Below are positions 11,939 to 23,069 of a DNA stretch of 64,000 bases, piece by piece (position 1 is the stretch's first letter; every line of letters begins with the position of its first letter). The position numbers were made by a program, and so were the translations under genes. This DNA comes from Lepiota brunneoincarnata (Eukaryota; Basidiomycota; Agaricomycetes; Agaricales; Agaricaceae), in NCBI GenBank assembly GCA_023014365.1, contig JAEBUN010000052.1, positions 62,001 through 126,000 on the forward strand, written 5' to 3'. The notes under the pieces are model-generated. The model searched no databases and was not told where the DNA came from. It saw only the letters and a list, made by a program, of their open reading frames with translations.

Positions 11939-12569
11939 TTGTCTTATTCATGACAACTGGGAAGGTGCGCTTAAGGGAGCCGTTTTCTTCTGGGATAGTC
12001 GGCGGCAGGCGCGGATGAAAAGAAAGTATCTGTACGTGTGTTGTTGTTGGGTACACAAATGAACCGCTGACTACACCCCCTACAGCAAATGTAAGATAGT
12101 CCTGTCCTCCCACTGAACATCGTTACGGCAGCTTCAGCTTTTTTATATATGGGTCTTTCCATTCCTCCCTTGTTCTATGGTAACGCGTACAGTGGCGGTA
12201 TTGGTCTTTATTAAAGCTCGGCTGTAACGATCATGGTTTCAAAGTACAATGTCTCCAATCTGGAGGACAACCATGCCCAATTGTAGCATAGGGCTTGCAT
12301 CCTCCTTTATGAAGGACTGTGGTGGTCAACCCTCTGTTTCGCAGTGCCACCAGTCCTTCCCCATCATTGGTATTCTCTTCCTATTTGACCCATCGCGCCT
12401 TCATGGGGAGAGCCGACCCATCAGCCTGTCCTGTGTCATTGTAACTGCTGCAATGGTGAGGTTATTTCCTAATCATGCGCAGACCGGCACCGTGACCCCG
12501 GAATCTGATAACTATAATGTTGCTAAAATCCTATGCTACAGCTCAAAATTCAGGGAGAAGACTAGATAA

Positions 12570-13235
12570 CTATTCACGACCCTCATTGTGGCGAGCGACC
12601 ACTTCGTTGATATCACGATTGAATGAGGAATCGGAAAATGCGTCGTCCGCCGATTGGACGACAGCCGGGGCATGAACCATGGCCAACCACTGACGAACCT
12701 TCTCAACGCAGGCATGTCAGGCGGCCGCTCAGGCACTGGAGAACGGGTTTGAGCGAGCTGGACGGCGGTAAGAAAAGAAATTTCACATTACCTTGCAGGA
12801 GTTGCTGATACTCCAAAACCCACTCCATTTATAGCATCTTCACTGGGGGTGGAAGTCGCGTATTCCTCAGAGCCAGGTTGGGTACCATTGTTGGGTGATA
12901 CGGGCATTTGGAGTGGAGCTGGGAGTGCATCCAACCAACAGTGGATTCTCTCCAAGTCCACAGGCCGGTTGCCACCCACCGACTCTCGAGCGCTTGAAGG
13001 TACGATTGTAGCGCTACAACAGTGCAGTTAAATAGGTATGTACGCACCTGGCAGGACCTTCTTTTCTTCTGAGGTCCAAGTTATCGTCACCAACATTCAC
13101 TCTTGACGGTAGTCCCTCCACTATGTCAGCGGCGAGCGAGGCGAAAGCGGTATTGACATCACGATTGAATGAAGAGCAACCAGAAGAGCTGTTGAGGGCA
13201 GATGGAGTAGCGAGCAGCCTCGAACGATCAGACAT
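12570..13235 (-). CDS. Unrecognised small protein, exons 1-2 firm, 3' end uncertain
   Basis: Exon 1 (13235-13048, start MSDRSRLLATPSALNSSSG) and exon 2 (12992-12792) join across a 55-bp intron with GTGCGT donor. A third exon at 12735-12570 follows a 56-bp intron and keeps phase, but it begins with two in-frame TGA codons (12731-12729 and 12719-12717); a different donor or acceptor may skip them. Exon 1 and the third exon both encode SSFNRD followed by V/I and N, and the matching DNA is duplicated, so an internal duplication is likely. No known domain; Ser/Pro rich. Confidence 0.4.
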
Positions 13236-14142
13236 TTTTGAATGGCGGGTGGAGAGTGAGTTGAGAATTGCGGAGACAATGTTTGGCCACATCAGTTACA
13301 AGTGTTCCCTACTTTATTGAGCACCCCACCGCTGGAAGCACTCTACCGGGACTCACTTAACGCAACACTCACTACCTTCACTATCGCCTGCTGGCCGATA
13401 ACACTCAAACTAACTCTTGAACCACCGACATCAACAAAGTGGTAGGTGCCTCCCGGATCATTCCCTCCACTTGAAGTCGCTGCAGGAGTTCAGGGCCCTT
13501 CTCGATGGTGAGGCCTCTAGTAACGTTGGTTCCAGCAGATTACTAATACTCTGATCCTCTATGCTGGGCAAAGATCACGGACCGACAGATTCTACAAAAA
13601 CATACGACAGCTCCCTCCTCACATAATACCGGGCCCAAGTGATGTCCTCGACTACAACCCACAATACTACAGCTTGAGCCTCGTAGATAATTGTTGCCGT
13701 CCTCGCCCTTGCTACGCCCAACTACAAACATTGGTCTAGATAAATACTTTCGCCAGCCACCAATTTATAAATTCATCTATATACAACTTTCCAACAGTGG
13801 GCCGCTCAATCTGTACACTCTACCGATTCCGAATTGTTGACATAATCTGTAGATTGGGCATAATATTGAATAGAACCTGATTAGTGTATAACATCTATTA
13901 TAGGTACAGAGACAATAAAATAATTCTATCTCGGTCATTACAACAGATCCTAGATCTTTTAAGGTGATCTGTGTTATGGGCAGATCCTTTTATTGTGACA
14001 GACTCGGTTCTAAAACACGTGATGGGTACCGAGTGTACAAACGAAACTGATTCTTATAACTATTCTTTTGTACCTCCTATCCATAGGACCGATTCTGGCA
14101 GGTCTCAGGTGATTCTAAGTTAGATAGTCTAATTCTGTCACT
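13236..14142. other. Intergenic, AT-rich, nothing recognisable
   Basis: No supported open frame, splice chain or RNA gene. A small minus-strand frame at 13543-13731 has no features. Confidence 0.4.
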
Positions 14143-14210
14143 ACATGAGCCAAGGCGGGTTAGGGCAGCGGTTAATCCCTCTGATGAGCCCCTTCGCAAG
14201 GGCGAAACCC
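14143..14210 (+). repeat. tRNA-like SINE candidate, copy 1
   Basis: It reads GAGCCAAGGCGGGTTAGGGC, then AGCGGTTAATCCCTCTGATG, then AGCCCCTTCGCAAGGGCGAA and ACCC. The first part resembles a pol III A box and the GGGCGAAACCC end a degenerate B box. A second copy lies at 27074-27146. No discrete acceptor stem is visible, so this is not a functional tRNA. Confidence 0.45.
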
Positions 14211-14984
14211 ACATAAGTCCCCCCACTTCTGGGTCTTTCAAACTCAAGGGGGTGTGAGGATCAGACACTCGCTAGCAACAGAATTGCAAGCTCGTGCCCT
14301 CCCTTCACTAGTCCCGATGCATATTGAGATCTGCGCCCACTCATTGCCTCCGGCCTCTGCTCCTGCACCCACAAAGTCTGCATACCGGCTCCGAGTCTGC
14401 ATATCGGCTCCACAACAACGGACACCCACAAGATACATGTAGTATGTACTCTTTTTTTTATCTTTATTTTATTTCTTTTGTCTCCCGATTCCCTCTCTAC
14501 CCTTTATGCTCGGTTTTCGCGACCTCAACGTTCAGCTGGCATATGTCCGCCCCTCTTTATTTCTTTTCCCTAGTTACATGTGTGGGTTTTATCCACTTGT
14601 GTTTCACCTACATACAATAGTTTGACTTGTTTAAATACGACATATGTATGTAGTAGACGGAGTGAAAATTTACCTCCCACCTTCTCGCACTATACTTTGG
14701 GTCTAAGAGCACGCGACGTACGATCGACGTCGCACTCGCAAAGTCCCTCGCTACCTAAAACATCAACCAACCTTACAGGGGGAAAGCCAATTCTGCCGTC
14801 AATCGCAGCTATCCATCGTGCATGGACCCAACCCATCCCCGATAACGCTATGAAAGACGAGAATTTTAACCCGCCGCCTACCATGCCTACTGGTGATAAT
14901 GACAATGACAACAAAGACGAGACACGTTCTATTGGGGGATGTTCTTGGTGACGAAGGTGCACTAGATTATCAAGAAAGACGTCA
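14211..14984. other. Intergenic between SINE candidate and TPR fragment
   Basis: Several overlapping short frames occur on both strands; none has domain or splice support. The plus-strand frame at 14580-14951 is compositionally odd (Asn/Asp run near its end) and is left unannotated. Confidence 0.3.
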
Positions 14985-15476
14985 TATGAGCATAATCAAG
15001 CTGTGGGGTGTCATGGTACTTGACACCATCCCTGTATGCTCAAACCGACTCTGGAAAGGTATTCCGAGGTTGTTGAGCAAGCCAAGTTTATCAGGATGAC
15101 CGTCTGGTGTGAGAAACACCGCCTGTAGTTGATACTGAATGGCCTCTTCGAGGTCAGTCAGCATCCCCTGTGTGCCCAAACCGACTGTTGCTGAGCGACG
15201 CCGGTTTGCCAGGGTGACTATCTGGCTGTAGGTTTTTGATGGCCTCTTCGCGGTCGCTAAGTGCACCAGTATGCTCGAACTGCTCCTGGAAGGTGTTCCC
15301 AGCTATCGCAAAACTCCTTGCTTTGTCCGAGCCTTCACTAATGTAATCCATGACCTTCTATGTGTTGTAAGTTGGGAGGTGCTAACGCGAGCCAGAGGTG
15401 ACGATCAGTCTGACGGAACGCAGAGATTAAGGATAATTGCAATATCTAAGAAGAGTCAAACCTCAGCGGGAGATTG
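14985..15476 (-). pseudogene. 5' fragment of a TPR-CHAT gene
   Basis: The minus strand reads KVMDYISEGSDKARSFAIAG, then EEAIKNL and later LTPDGHPDK with LLNNLGIPFQSRFEHTGM. This is the start of the TPR array found intact at 55.9-57.8 kb, with frameshifts and missing repeat parts. Similarity to the intact gene continues upstream through its 5' region (CTGGCTC-CGTT.GCA and GTGAGTGCAACGT) to about 15660, so the duplication carried promoter and 5' sequence. No CHAT domain is present. Confidence 0.65.
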
Positions 15477-17875
15477 AGGTGAGGAGACGTTGCACTCACT
15501 TGATCCAGTGGCTAGGTGAAATGAGGCAGGCAGCTGATCGGTGATGTGGCTGTGCACAAGCGTTAAACAAGGTGTCCAACATAGTCCGAGTAATCCGAGT
15601 AAGAAATAGAGAATAAAATTTGGTAGGTCGTCCTAAGCGATGACAGGTTGCTGTAGAGCACAGGCCAGAAGCTAGCCCAGTCAGTATCAGTTGTCCACGT
15701 CGTAAGCTACAGATATAAGGTGCCGTTTGGTTTTGAACCACGCCTGGCTATAACTCGGGGGCCACCTGGGTGATTTTGGAACTGTCGCCATGACGGGCTG
15801 GTGAAGCACTGCGGGATGAGAAACTGAGTGGGCTTGGAAACAACCAGGGGTGGGATTTTTGGCTGAAACCTGGGGAGACACTTCCATCAGATAAAAGATG
15901 AAGGGAAGTGAGTTTGGCGCTTCCCACAAAAGGAGAAATGGCCTTGGAGAATTCTTTGATGTCGAGGTAACGAGGCAATGGGGAGAGGTGAATGTGTACA
16001 GGAGAGTGAAGTATGACCATAGTTTCAGGAGCGGCTCAGGGGGCCATGGGAACCGTGTTGCTAACACCAGCAGTTTTCTGCGGGTCCAAGTGGGTCCATG
16101 GCACAAGTGACCCAGAATCAGTCGAGTTTCATCGAGGGGAGTGCGAAGAGAAGGTTAAGCATAATGTTATTTTCATGGCAAAAGCACATACTGGAACATC
16201 CTGATAGGAGCTTGGTGAAGGGCTACCTGAGAGTGACGAGTCAGGCCATCTGTTGGATGTTGTGGTGGAGGCACATTGAAGTGTATGAACCGTATTTCTT
16301 CGTACCACCGCTAGTCATAGATTAAGGACAACCCCTGATAACCAGTCTTCTAAGGATTTCCCCATGGGGTAGGAGAGGACGTCAGGCCATGGTCAGGCGA
16401 CAGTGTGCTATGCTGCGGTGGGGGGAAAAACAGGGTTGAGAAGGGGCTGGAAACGAGATACAGATGGGGGCCTTGACATCAATGATCGGGATGTAAGTTT
16501 CCTCCAAGCCGGACCCAGCCTTCCACGCCGGCGAGCCACGGAAACTCGATGTTGCACAAAGTGGTGCGCCAAGCTACTTCTCTCACGTCCTAGCTCCTAC
16601 GGTGTTGCGGGCTCGATTATCGGAGTGAGTAAGGTAAGCAAGTCGATAAGTCGCGGTTCTATGGCCGGTGGATAGGTGGGAGGCTGACAAGTTGGAAGGT
16701 GGTGGTTTGGGGACAGTTGCGTCATAGGCAGAAGCAAGATCATCAGTTCTTGTAGTTGGACATTGTATCTGTGGTGGCTGCAGTGTGGGTTGACGAATTA
16801 TGCAGCCCGTATGGTATGTCGAAGGTAGATGTGCAGTCCGCGGTATGGCTGACTTGCCACGTCATTGTATGGGTTCGGGGCGGCAGTTTTGACGCTGGAT
16901 GGGCCCGTTGTGCCCTCCAGAACCGTCGAGGGGGAGCCACGGCGTAGTAGGCTTATCGAAGGGAGCACGAGTGCGAGAGTTCTACGGCTCTCTATGCGCG
17001 GAAGTTTCCTTCCCCCCACAGAAGCGTGGGAAAAAAAACAGATCAGGGAGCGGCCTGGTCAGAAATCTCCGCAATTGCACTATCAAGCTGCAATCCAGAC
17101 CGGAAATACCTCCCGAATGTATTCAGCTGAAATAAGGGTTAGTGTCCCGTACTCCCGATATCACTATTCCTCTTCAGAACCAATAGAACCGACCGCTGGT
17201 CAATTATCCCGAGGTCCGGACACTCCATAACAAATCCCCTATGTTAGACGACTCTACTGACCTCTTCGATCAGTTACTTTGTTGAAAGCTTCTGCAATTC
17301 CCCAGGCCAGAACATTGGAAGTGGATGTAAAATAAGCAACCCCGTACGATGTTCTATGCTCATCCGACAGCCTATTGGGTCAACCCATCGAAGAAGTCAC
17401 CACCCAGACCCTGTGAATAGGACATGGGCTCCCTCAGCATCAGGGATGATGGCATATGCATTTGAAAATCGGCCGAGGGTGAGAGTAGGGACACACTAGA
17501 AGCATATTGGCTCGGGGTGAGCACTTCCGTTGATAGGTTTAGGTTCTGCTGAGCGTTAGTTTCCCCATCCGTGCTCCCATGTACACTCCGTCTGTAGAAA
17601 CTGTTGTCGCTCACTTCACACTCTCCCCTCCTCCTTGGCCTCCACATCCTTTACTTCCTATTCCGTTGAGGGTCCTACACAAATACACTTCCCTTCTCAC
17701 TTGCTATTTTGGAGCTTGTGGTTTGCTTACCAACGAGCCCCGGCTTATTGGGGACTCAATACATTCCAACCGCGGCTGACCCCCGGACTGCTCAAGAGGC
17801 GTCCTCAATGTTTGAACTGTGGTGGGCTCTTAGATTATTCACGACACTTAACATCGGTTCAAAGCCACTGATTCG
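15477..17875. other. Decayed region without a complete gene
   Basis: 15477-15660 is still similar to the 5' flank of the TPR-CHAT gene at 57.9-58.2 kb. A minus-strand frame at 15748-16020 (containing RYLDIKEFSKAISPFVGSAK) and a Ser-rich one at 17372-17647 look like old exons but cannot be joined to anything. No other structure seen. Confidence 0.35.
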
Positions 17876-18124
17876 ATGTCTTATTGGTATGCTCGATCAA
17901 ACGATCAGGTCCCGGACATGGATATTCTCGTTTCACCCTGCTTTGGTCCCGAGAGTACCGCTATGTACATTATTGAAACAAAAACCCCTGTCACGATTGA
18001 TATGACCCGATCGAGAGTCCATGGCACTGGTTACCAGAAAACAATTTCGCTACCTCTGGAGCTGCTGTGCTCCTCTTGGCGAATATTAGCGTCTAGAACC
18101 ATGATTCAATCCGGGTATAATTGA
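17876..18124 (+). CDS. Possible small or partial gene, unrecognised
   Basis: 82-residue frame beginning MSYWYARSNDQVPDMDILVS and containing AMYIIETKTPV, a pattern with an E-T-K motif after a hydrophobic strand that recalls restriction-endonuclease-fold proteins. This is only suggestive. No introns are visible and the upstream ATG context is weak. It could be an exon of a decayed gene. Confidence 0.25.
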   Translation: MSYWYARSNDQVPDMDILVSPCFGPESTAMYIIETKTPVTIDMTRSRVHGTGYQKTISLPLELLCSSWRILASRTMIQSGYN

Positions 18125-18815
18125 ATTTGGTATCACTTAGAGTGGAGTCGCTGAAACCGGGACCGAAACCATGAAACCCAGTGGTTGAATCATCAAGGTT
18201 TACGGACCCTGCACCTCCAAGCAGTTAGTTAAAGATCATTGTGACGCTAGAGCTTTAGAGATTTCCTAATCCATGTGTTTTCACCGGCTTCCTAGCGGCA
18301 CATGGAGTCCTGGACTAGTCCATGAGGCTCTGAACGAGCTTGCAATCAGCCATCACCCTGTAAGGCTAATTTAGAAGTGGATTCTTCCCTTCTTAGGTCG
18401 ACAATAATCTGATCGTATGCCACGGGATTGACGGCATCAGTTTCGGTGACAACTTTGGATAAGGAGGCAACGGCGGCTGGAGGATGCAGATGATGATTTA
18501 GACACCCATAGCCCCTTGTATGGAGCGCCACTAGTATGCCCAGGAAAGCCCAGACTTGGCAATTTCAAACGTTTGCGTGGGGTGCGAGGATTCAAATCAA
18601 ATGATATCAACTTGGGCTTGCGTTGAAATCGGGTTATTGATCCTAACGGTTATACACTGCATGGCAGTCTCGATTACTCCACCCGAGAAGTTCGTCGTAC
18701 AAAGTTCTTGGTGCTAGAACTTGATATTCTCAATGCAGCGCATCAATATTGCATGGCATGAACAAAAAGGTACAAGCCCAGGGATGGGCTGTGAAAGAAT
18801 GTAATGGACGATTGT

Positions 18816-18896
18816 GCGCTAACCAAAGAGTATTTCTATCCTTCAATCCAGATTGAAAACTATAGTACTCAGCCCCTCACCAACTAGTATTTCGGA
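18816..18896 (+). promoter_or_regulatory. Conserved upstream block of the 7TM family, copy 1
   Basis: About 80 bp directly before the ATG, containing GCGCTAACCAAAGAGTATTT, then TCAATCCAGATTGAAAACTA and TAGTACTCA. The same block precedes the paralogs at 35458, 38897 and 43333 and the broken copy at 28.8 kb, in the same position relative to the ATG. Confidence 0.55.
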
Positions 18897-20161
18897 ATGT
18901 CCAAAACTTCCATTACAAGTGCCATCAAACTATTCGGGGCAACCGACCTCATAGGTGTCGGTTTTGTGAATGCAACGCCGTATGGGGCTGCATTTACGCT
19001 TTACTGCTTCACTGCTCGTTTACTATACCTGCAACGCCGGGATCCACATCGACGAAGGCAGAACATAGTCGCACTTGTCCAAATCACCCTTGTAATGACT
19101 TGCGCGCTTCTCAGCATGTCTTTCGATGCTTGGAGATATCGGGTGTCTTTCATCGACCATGGCGATTTCCCAGGAGGTGCATACCGTTACGAATTTATCG
19201 CCACAGGGTTGCCGCTATCAATTGCCAGCTCTTGTCTAACGTTTGTTGCAATAGACTGTTTTACGCAAGCAATCCAAGTGAGTTCGCTAGCTGTCGTGAC
19301 GTTTCGTCCTTTGGCTTAATCCATGTGTATTTTTTCTTTGACAGATTTGGCGGCTATGGATCATCTGGAATATGTCGCAGTATGCTAAACTCATCGTAGT
19401 TCCGCCATCGCTGGCATTACTCGCATTTTTTGGTAAGTTCAGTGCTATGCTCACCTTGCAGTACCCTTTGATGCTAAGCGCCATGTCTCTGTAGGGCTTC
19501 AGATAGCCGTAGGGATTTTTGACAATTCTCCGAAGCTCGCCCCCGCCTACTTTAATCTCAAGCTTATACCAGCCCTAATGGGTCTCAGCTTTTTTATCAA
19601 CATAATGATTGCTATCTGCATCGTTGGACGCATAGCCCTAGTGCGCAGACAACACCTCAAGATAATGGGTGTGTGCATCTCCACAAACTCTGAAATCTTA
19701 TCACTGACTTGTGCTCAGGCCCCTCAGAGATTTCCAGTCAATATACAACAATTATTACTGTGCTCATTGAATCTTTTGCCTTGGACGCTTTGTGGACGTT
19801 GGCTGCAATTATCATCACTTCCATTAATCCCAACAAGAGCCCAGCATTGTATGCAGCGAGGCAGTTCATTACGGGGACTGCATACCCTATCCGTGCAAGT
19901 CATTCTTCTACTAAGGTGGATTGGATCTGATCTGATGGCTCATTTTTGTAGTTAATTGCCTACCTCCTTGTTACGTATCGTGTCAGCGCCAATCGGGGAT
20001 GGGACAAGGAGACGGAGCGGCGTCTTACCAGTTTACAGTGGAATATTGACGTGGCGCGAACTACGGGGACCTCTACCCGACCCGAAGCCACCTTTCCAAC
20101 GCTACCTGAGCAGTCTAACATAGGGGGACGACTTAGGGTGGAGGATGCAAGTGAAGTATAA
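18897..20161 (+). CDS. Seven-transmembrane protein, paralog 1
   Basis: Exons 18897-19277, 19345-19432, 19495-19668, 19719-19894 and 19952-20161 give 342 residues. Seven hydrophobic helices are visible: about residues 8-38, 55-75, 100-128, 135-160, 180-205, 220-245 and 255-285, followed by a polar tail of about 50 residues ending ASEV. The short motifs RRRQNI and RRQHLKIMG lie in loops. The last intron uses a GC donor (GCAAGT). Topology resembles fungal GPCR-like membrane proteins, but no pheromone-receptor or other known family signature is recognised; ligand and partners are unknown. Exon lengths 381, 88, 174 and 176 are identical in all intact paralogs. Confidence 0.8.
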
Positions 20162-20877
20162 GTACATGGCTAGTCCAGATTTGATTCCCGTCCAAACGGG
20201 ACAGGTCTGAGTTGTATTTGACGTTCAACGCCTGCTTCATGGGATTCTTTGCTGTGGCTTCCACTGTGATTTCGTAGTCTGTTTTGATATTTTTGCCTTT
20301 AACCATAGTTGCCTGAATTTTCATGTTTATAGCCGTTCAGCTTCGGCAGGGTTTACATCTAGCCGAGAAGCACACGCCGAACGTCATTGCAGGTCCAGCA
20401 ACGTCGAGTATATTGTCGGTTTGCGAAACTTTGTCATCTTGAAGGTGCGATAGATCACGTCTGATAATTGAGTTAACTTGGTCACGTCTCGTCGGTTAAT
20501 GGGTGTGACAAGCCGACATTGGGACTTGGGCGTGGCGCGAGAAAAATCGTTATTCCAGGTACATAATAAAACGAGTATTTCAAAGTCTGAGCATTGCGCA
20601 GAACAGTGAAGAATGGGGCTTGATAGGCAAATGCCGTGTTCATTTCAATACTGCAGGGACAAGGGTTTTGGCGTCCGGAGCGCGGACTGTCCAACTTGGG
20701 ACATCACTCCTTTGTTGGTATATTGTTGCCGAGCTGACGCCCGAACACTAAATGGTGGTGGACGTACTTGGCGATGAGCTGAGAGTGGATAGCAGCAGAG
20801 CCATGAAAAGCACACTGGTGATAAAGCTTCGGCATGTGGCTGTACATACAAGCGCTGAATCTCGTCTCACATCACCC
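20162..20877. other. Duplicated 3' flank of the 7TM gene
   Basis: 20640-20800 is similar to 44890-45110, both lying downstream of a 7TM paralog (shared block AATGGTGGTGG followed by CGATGAGCTGAGAGTGGAT). On the minus strand it corresponds to part of the unrecognised gene at 44656-45470, here truncated. Confidence 0.45.
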
Positions 20878-22491
20878 ATGAACGAAACGCCGGGAGACGA
20901 GATCTTGTACAATGCCCTCTGGAAACAACCACTCGATGGAGTGGTCCGGGATGTTCCCAGTCACCCAGGCCTCCAATATGTTCCGCGGGAACATCTCAAA
21001 CAGCTAGGACTCGATAGGATTGGGTCAGCGAAGTCCTGCTGTTCCGTGAAGAATACGTTACAGCATACCAGAGGTTGGAATCTCGGTGGAGTAATACTGG
21101 CGCTCAGCTAGCGGGAGGTTTTGTTGTCTCAGGCCACCCAGGTATCTGTGCGTAACTGGCTCGCCAGTGCTTGCCCTGTGCTGATAGTAGATGTACGGGG
21201 CGAAACATATTTCCTGTTCTACATTATGTCGCAGCGCCAGAGCCGAGGCCAACCCACCGCCCTGCAGCTGTCTAGTACCGACTTCTATCTCTTTACTGAG
21301 CATGGTACAGTGTTACATGCCGCCGAGGCCCGATCTGGCCGGTCGATCCTGGGTGGTACGTGGGCTCTGGCCGACTCCAATGATGACGTTGCCCAGCCAT
21401 GTTCGGCCTTCTTGGCCAGGAGGGGTATTTGGGTTATCCAGGCAGCCTCCCCAAGAGGGGACAGATGGGCTGATTGGAAGAAACAGCGGAAGGCGCTGAT
21501 GTATTTCATGGACTGGTTCCCTCGCAGGGAGCTAAAGGTGCTTGGGTGAGTGCGTGATATTCGTCCACAGTGGTCACTAACATCTAGTTAGTGATCTACT
21601 CGAGCTTGATGTTGACAAACTCCGGTCGCATTATGACACCTGGGGTCCTTCTTTGCACACATCTATCGGATTAATGCAAGGTATATTGTCGGTCCAGGAG
21701 ATCAATCTAAAAGTCTCGCACGGGGCGAAGGAATTTGCTACCCACCCTGAGGATGCTATAATGTGGATTCTCGACGACAACCCAGCAGATGTCTCTCATA
21801 CCCTCTTCGCTATGCGGCCCGAAACAGAGGATAGGACTGTACCCAGAGCAGAAATCCAAACCGACCATCTTAGAAACATTCTTGCTCTTACTGTCGCCAA
21901 ATCTAACGCCGCTAGACAATCCGAGTTCTTCTTGACATATCCAACGACCTATGGACCAAGGGGCCCGCGGGCTGGATATTCGAGAAATTTGTTCATACTC
22001 GATTGGGTTCTTCCAACTCTGCACCACTTCCATGCATTGCTGCTCATGGTACTCAAGCACCACTCACCATTCCCACATGCAACGCGGAGGTTCCCTTCGC
22101 TGGCGCGTCCTGTCTTGGTGATATAAGGGAATGCGCGTTCCCATTCTATTTGCGACCAACGGCATCTATGTTTCCAAGCGTTGATGGGATTGCATGCACC
22201 GACTCTGACATCATCCTCATTCAGGCCACCGTCGCCGAGAAACGTAATATAAATCTCTCAGGGTTGGACTCCATCCAGGAACATCTCCGTGCACAATTTC
22301 ATCGACCGCGCAGATGGTGCTTGGTTTTTATTACCTCAACTGAGGGGAACGGTAAAGCATTGCGCGAACAGAGGCTTACAAATCTTTCAGGTTGGGATTG
22401 TCTGAACGTCTATTCCTGTGTCCTCCAGGGACTGGAGGGGACAGGGCGGGAGAGTCTGGCACGACGACCGGGTATGGATGAGTTTATGTAG
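20878..22491 (+). pseudogene. Crinkler/RHS-like NTPase plus nuclease-fold protein, broken
   Basis: The order matches Crinkler/RHS-type proteins: an N-terminal region, a P-loop NTPase with GGFVVSGHP before the Walker A site, PTALQLSS, the strand GIWVIQAASP, and a C-terminal restriction-endonuclease-like part with FPSVDGIAC...IILIQATVA. Two introns are clear (21142-21190, 49 bp; 21546-21591, 46 bp). Two single-base frame shifts are needed to read the whole protein, one in the GGG run at about 21018-21022 and one near 21935-21945. At the Walker A site the expected GK[ST] reads G-E-T, so the ATP-binding lysine is replaced by Glu. Family call from memory of motif order. Homopolymer sequencing errors could explain the shifts but not the K-to-E change. 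Confidence 0.6.
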
Positions 22492-22757
22492 GCGTCGCGT
22501 GTGTTCCCCTGGTTGTGTTCAGAGTGGCTATCAGCCTTTTCTCTCTTGAAACGCAAGTTGCGCATACACCAAGTCATAAGGGTCCTAGTGTGTAGGTCAC
22601 TGGAAGCCACACACAACCCCGCAGGCTAGTATAGTTAGACGATTTACGGGGCGGTGCCCCATGCACGGGACCCCCAAGGTCACCCACGACAGTCCGTGGA
22701 TTCCCTTCCTCCTCCTTCCTCGTCATCGTCCCTCTTTCCCTCTCCTGACAATGACCA

Positions 22758-23019
22758 ACATGTAGATTCCACGGGCAGGAACGGACACATCTTCATCGAA
22801 TTGGGCCAAGTAATACGAGTGGCGAGAGAATAGGTGAGGGGGAGAGTGCGATGGTTTTGAGAGAGGGAAGAACGGGGTAATACTACAGGAGTTCGCCTGA
22901 GCGAACATGGGTGCGGAGAGCTGGCATTAGGATGATGAGAGCCAGCGCTGAGCGCTGAACGTTCGCGGTCGACTTAAAGGACCGGTGAATCACGTGGTCG
23001 TGAAATTACCCCACGCATG
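22758..23019 (+). repeat. Dispersed repeat R1, copy 1
   Basis: About 260 bp shared with 29548-29803 in the same orientation and with 41356-41527 in inverse orientation. Landmarks are AAGTAATACGAGTGGCGAGA, GGTGCGGAGAGCT and, at the end, AAGGACCGGTGAATCACGTG followed by GTCGTGA. The end block contains the palindrome CACGTG. Confidence 0.6.
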
Positions 23020-23069
23020 CTTCAACTTTTTCCTCCTGGAACGTTGATTATCATCTCACTCTCGCTGTT

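Larger units (their letters stand above)
10895..12569. other. Repeat-dominated intergenic region
   Basis: It holds a half copy of the palindrome repeat (block at 11028-11046, palindrome 11064-11087) and a full inverted copy (11607-11938). Minus-strand frames at 11050-11295 and 11394-11606 lie beside these and may be remnants of genes once driven by the repeat. No complete gene is supported. Confidence 0.4.

Noticed and set aside
4878..12731. Several in-frame TGA codons (4878, 6680, 8379, 9755, 12729) suggesting RIP-type CGA-to-TGA decay or stop recoding
   Set aside because: 4878 is removed by a 60-bp in-frame intron, 6680 works as a natural stop, 8379 lies before a usable start, and 9755 can be spliced out. 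Only the copia TGA and perhaps those near 12.7 kb remain.
15898..17230. Long-ish plus-strand frames at 15898-16110, 16403-16675 and 16865-17230
   Set aside because: Arg/Ser/Gly-rich composition typical of chance frames in GC-balanced DNA; no splice chain.
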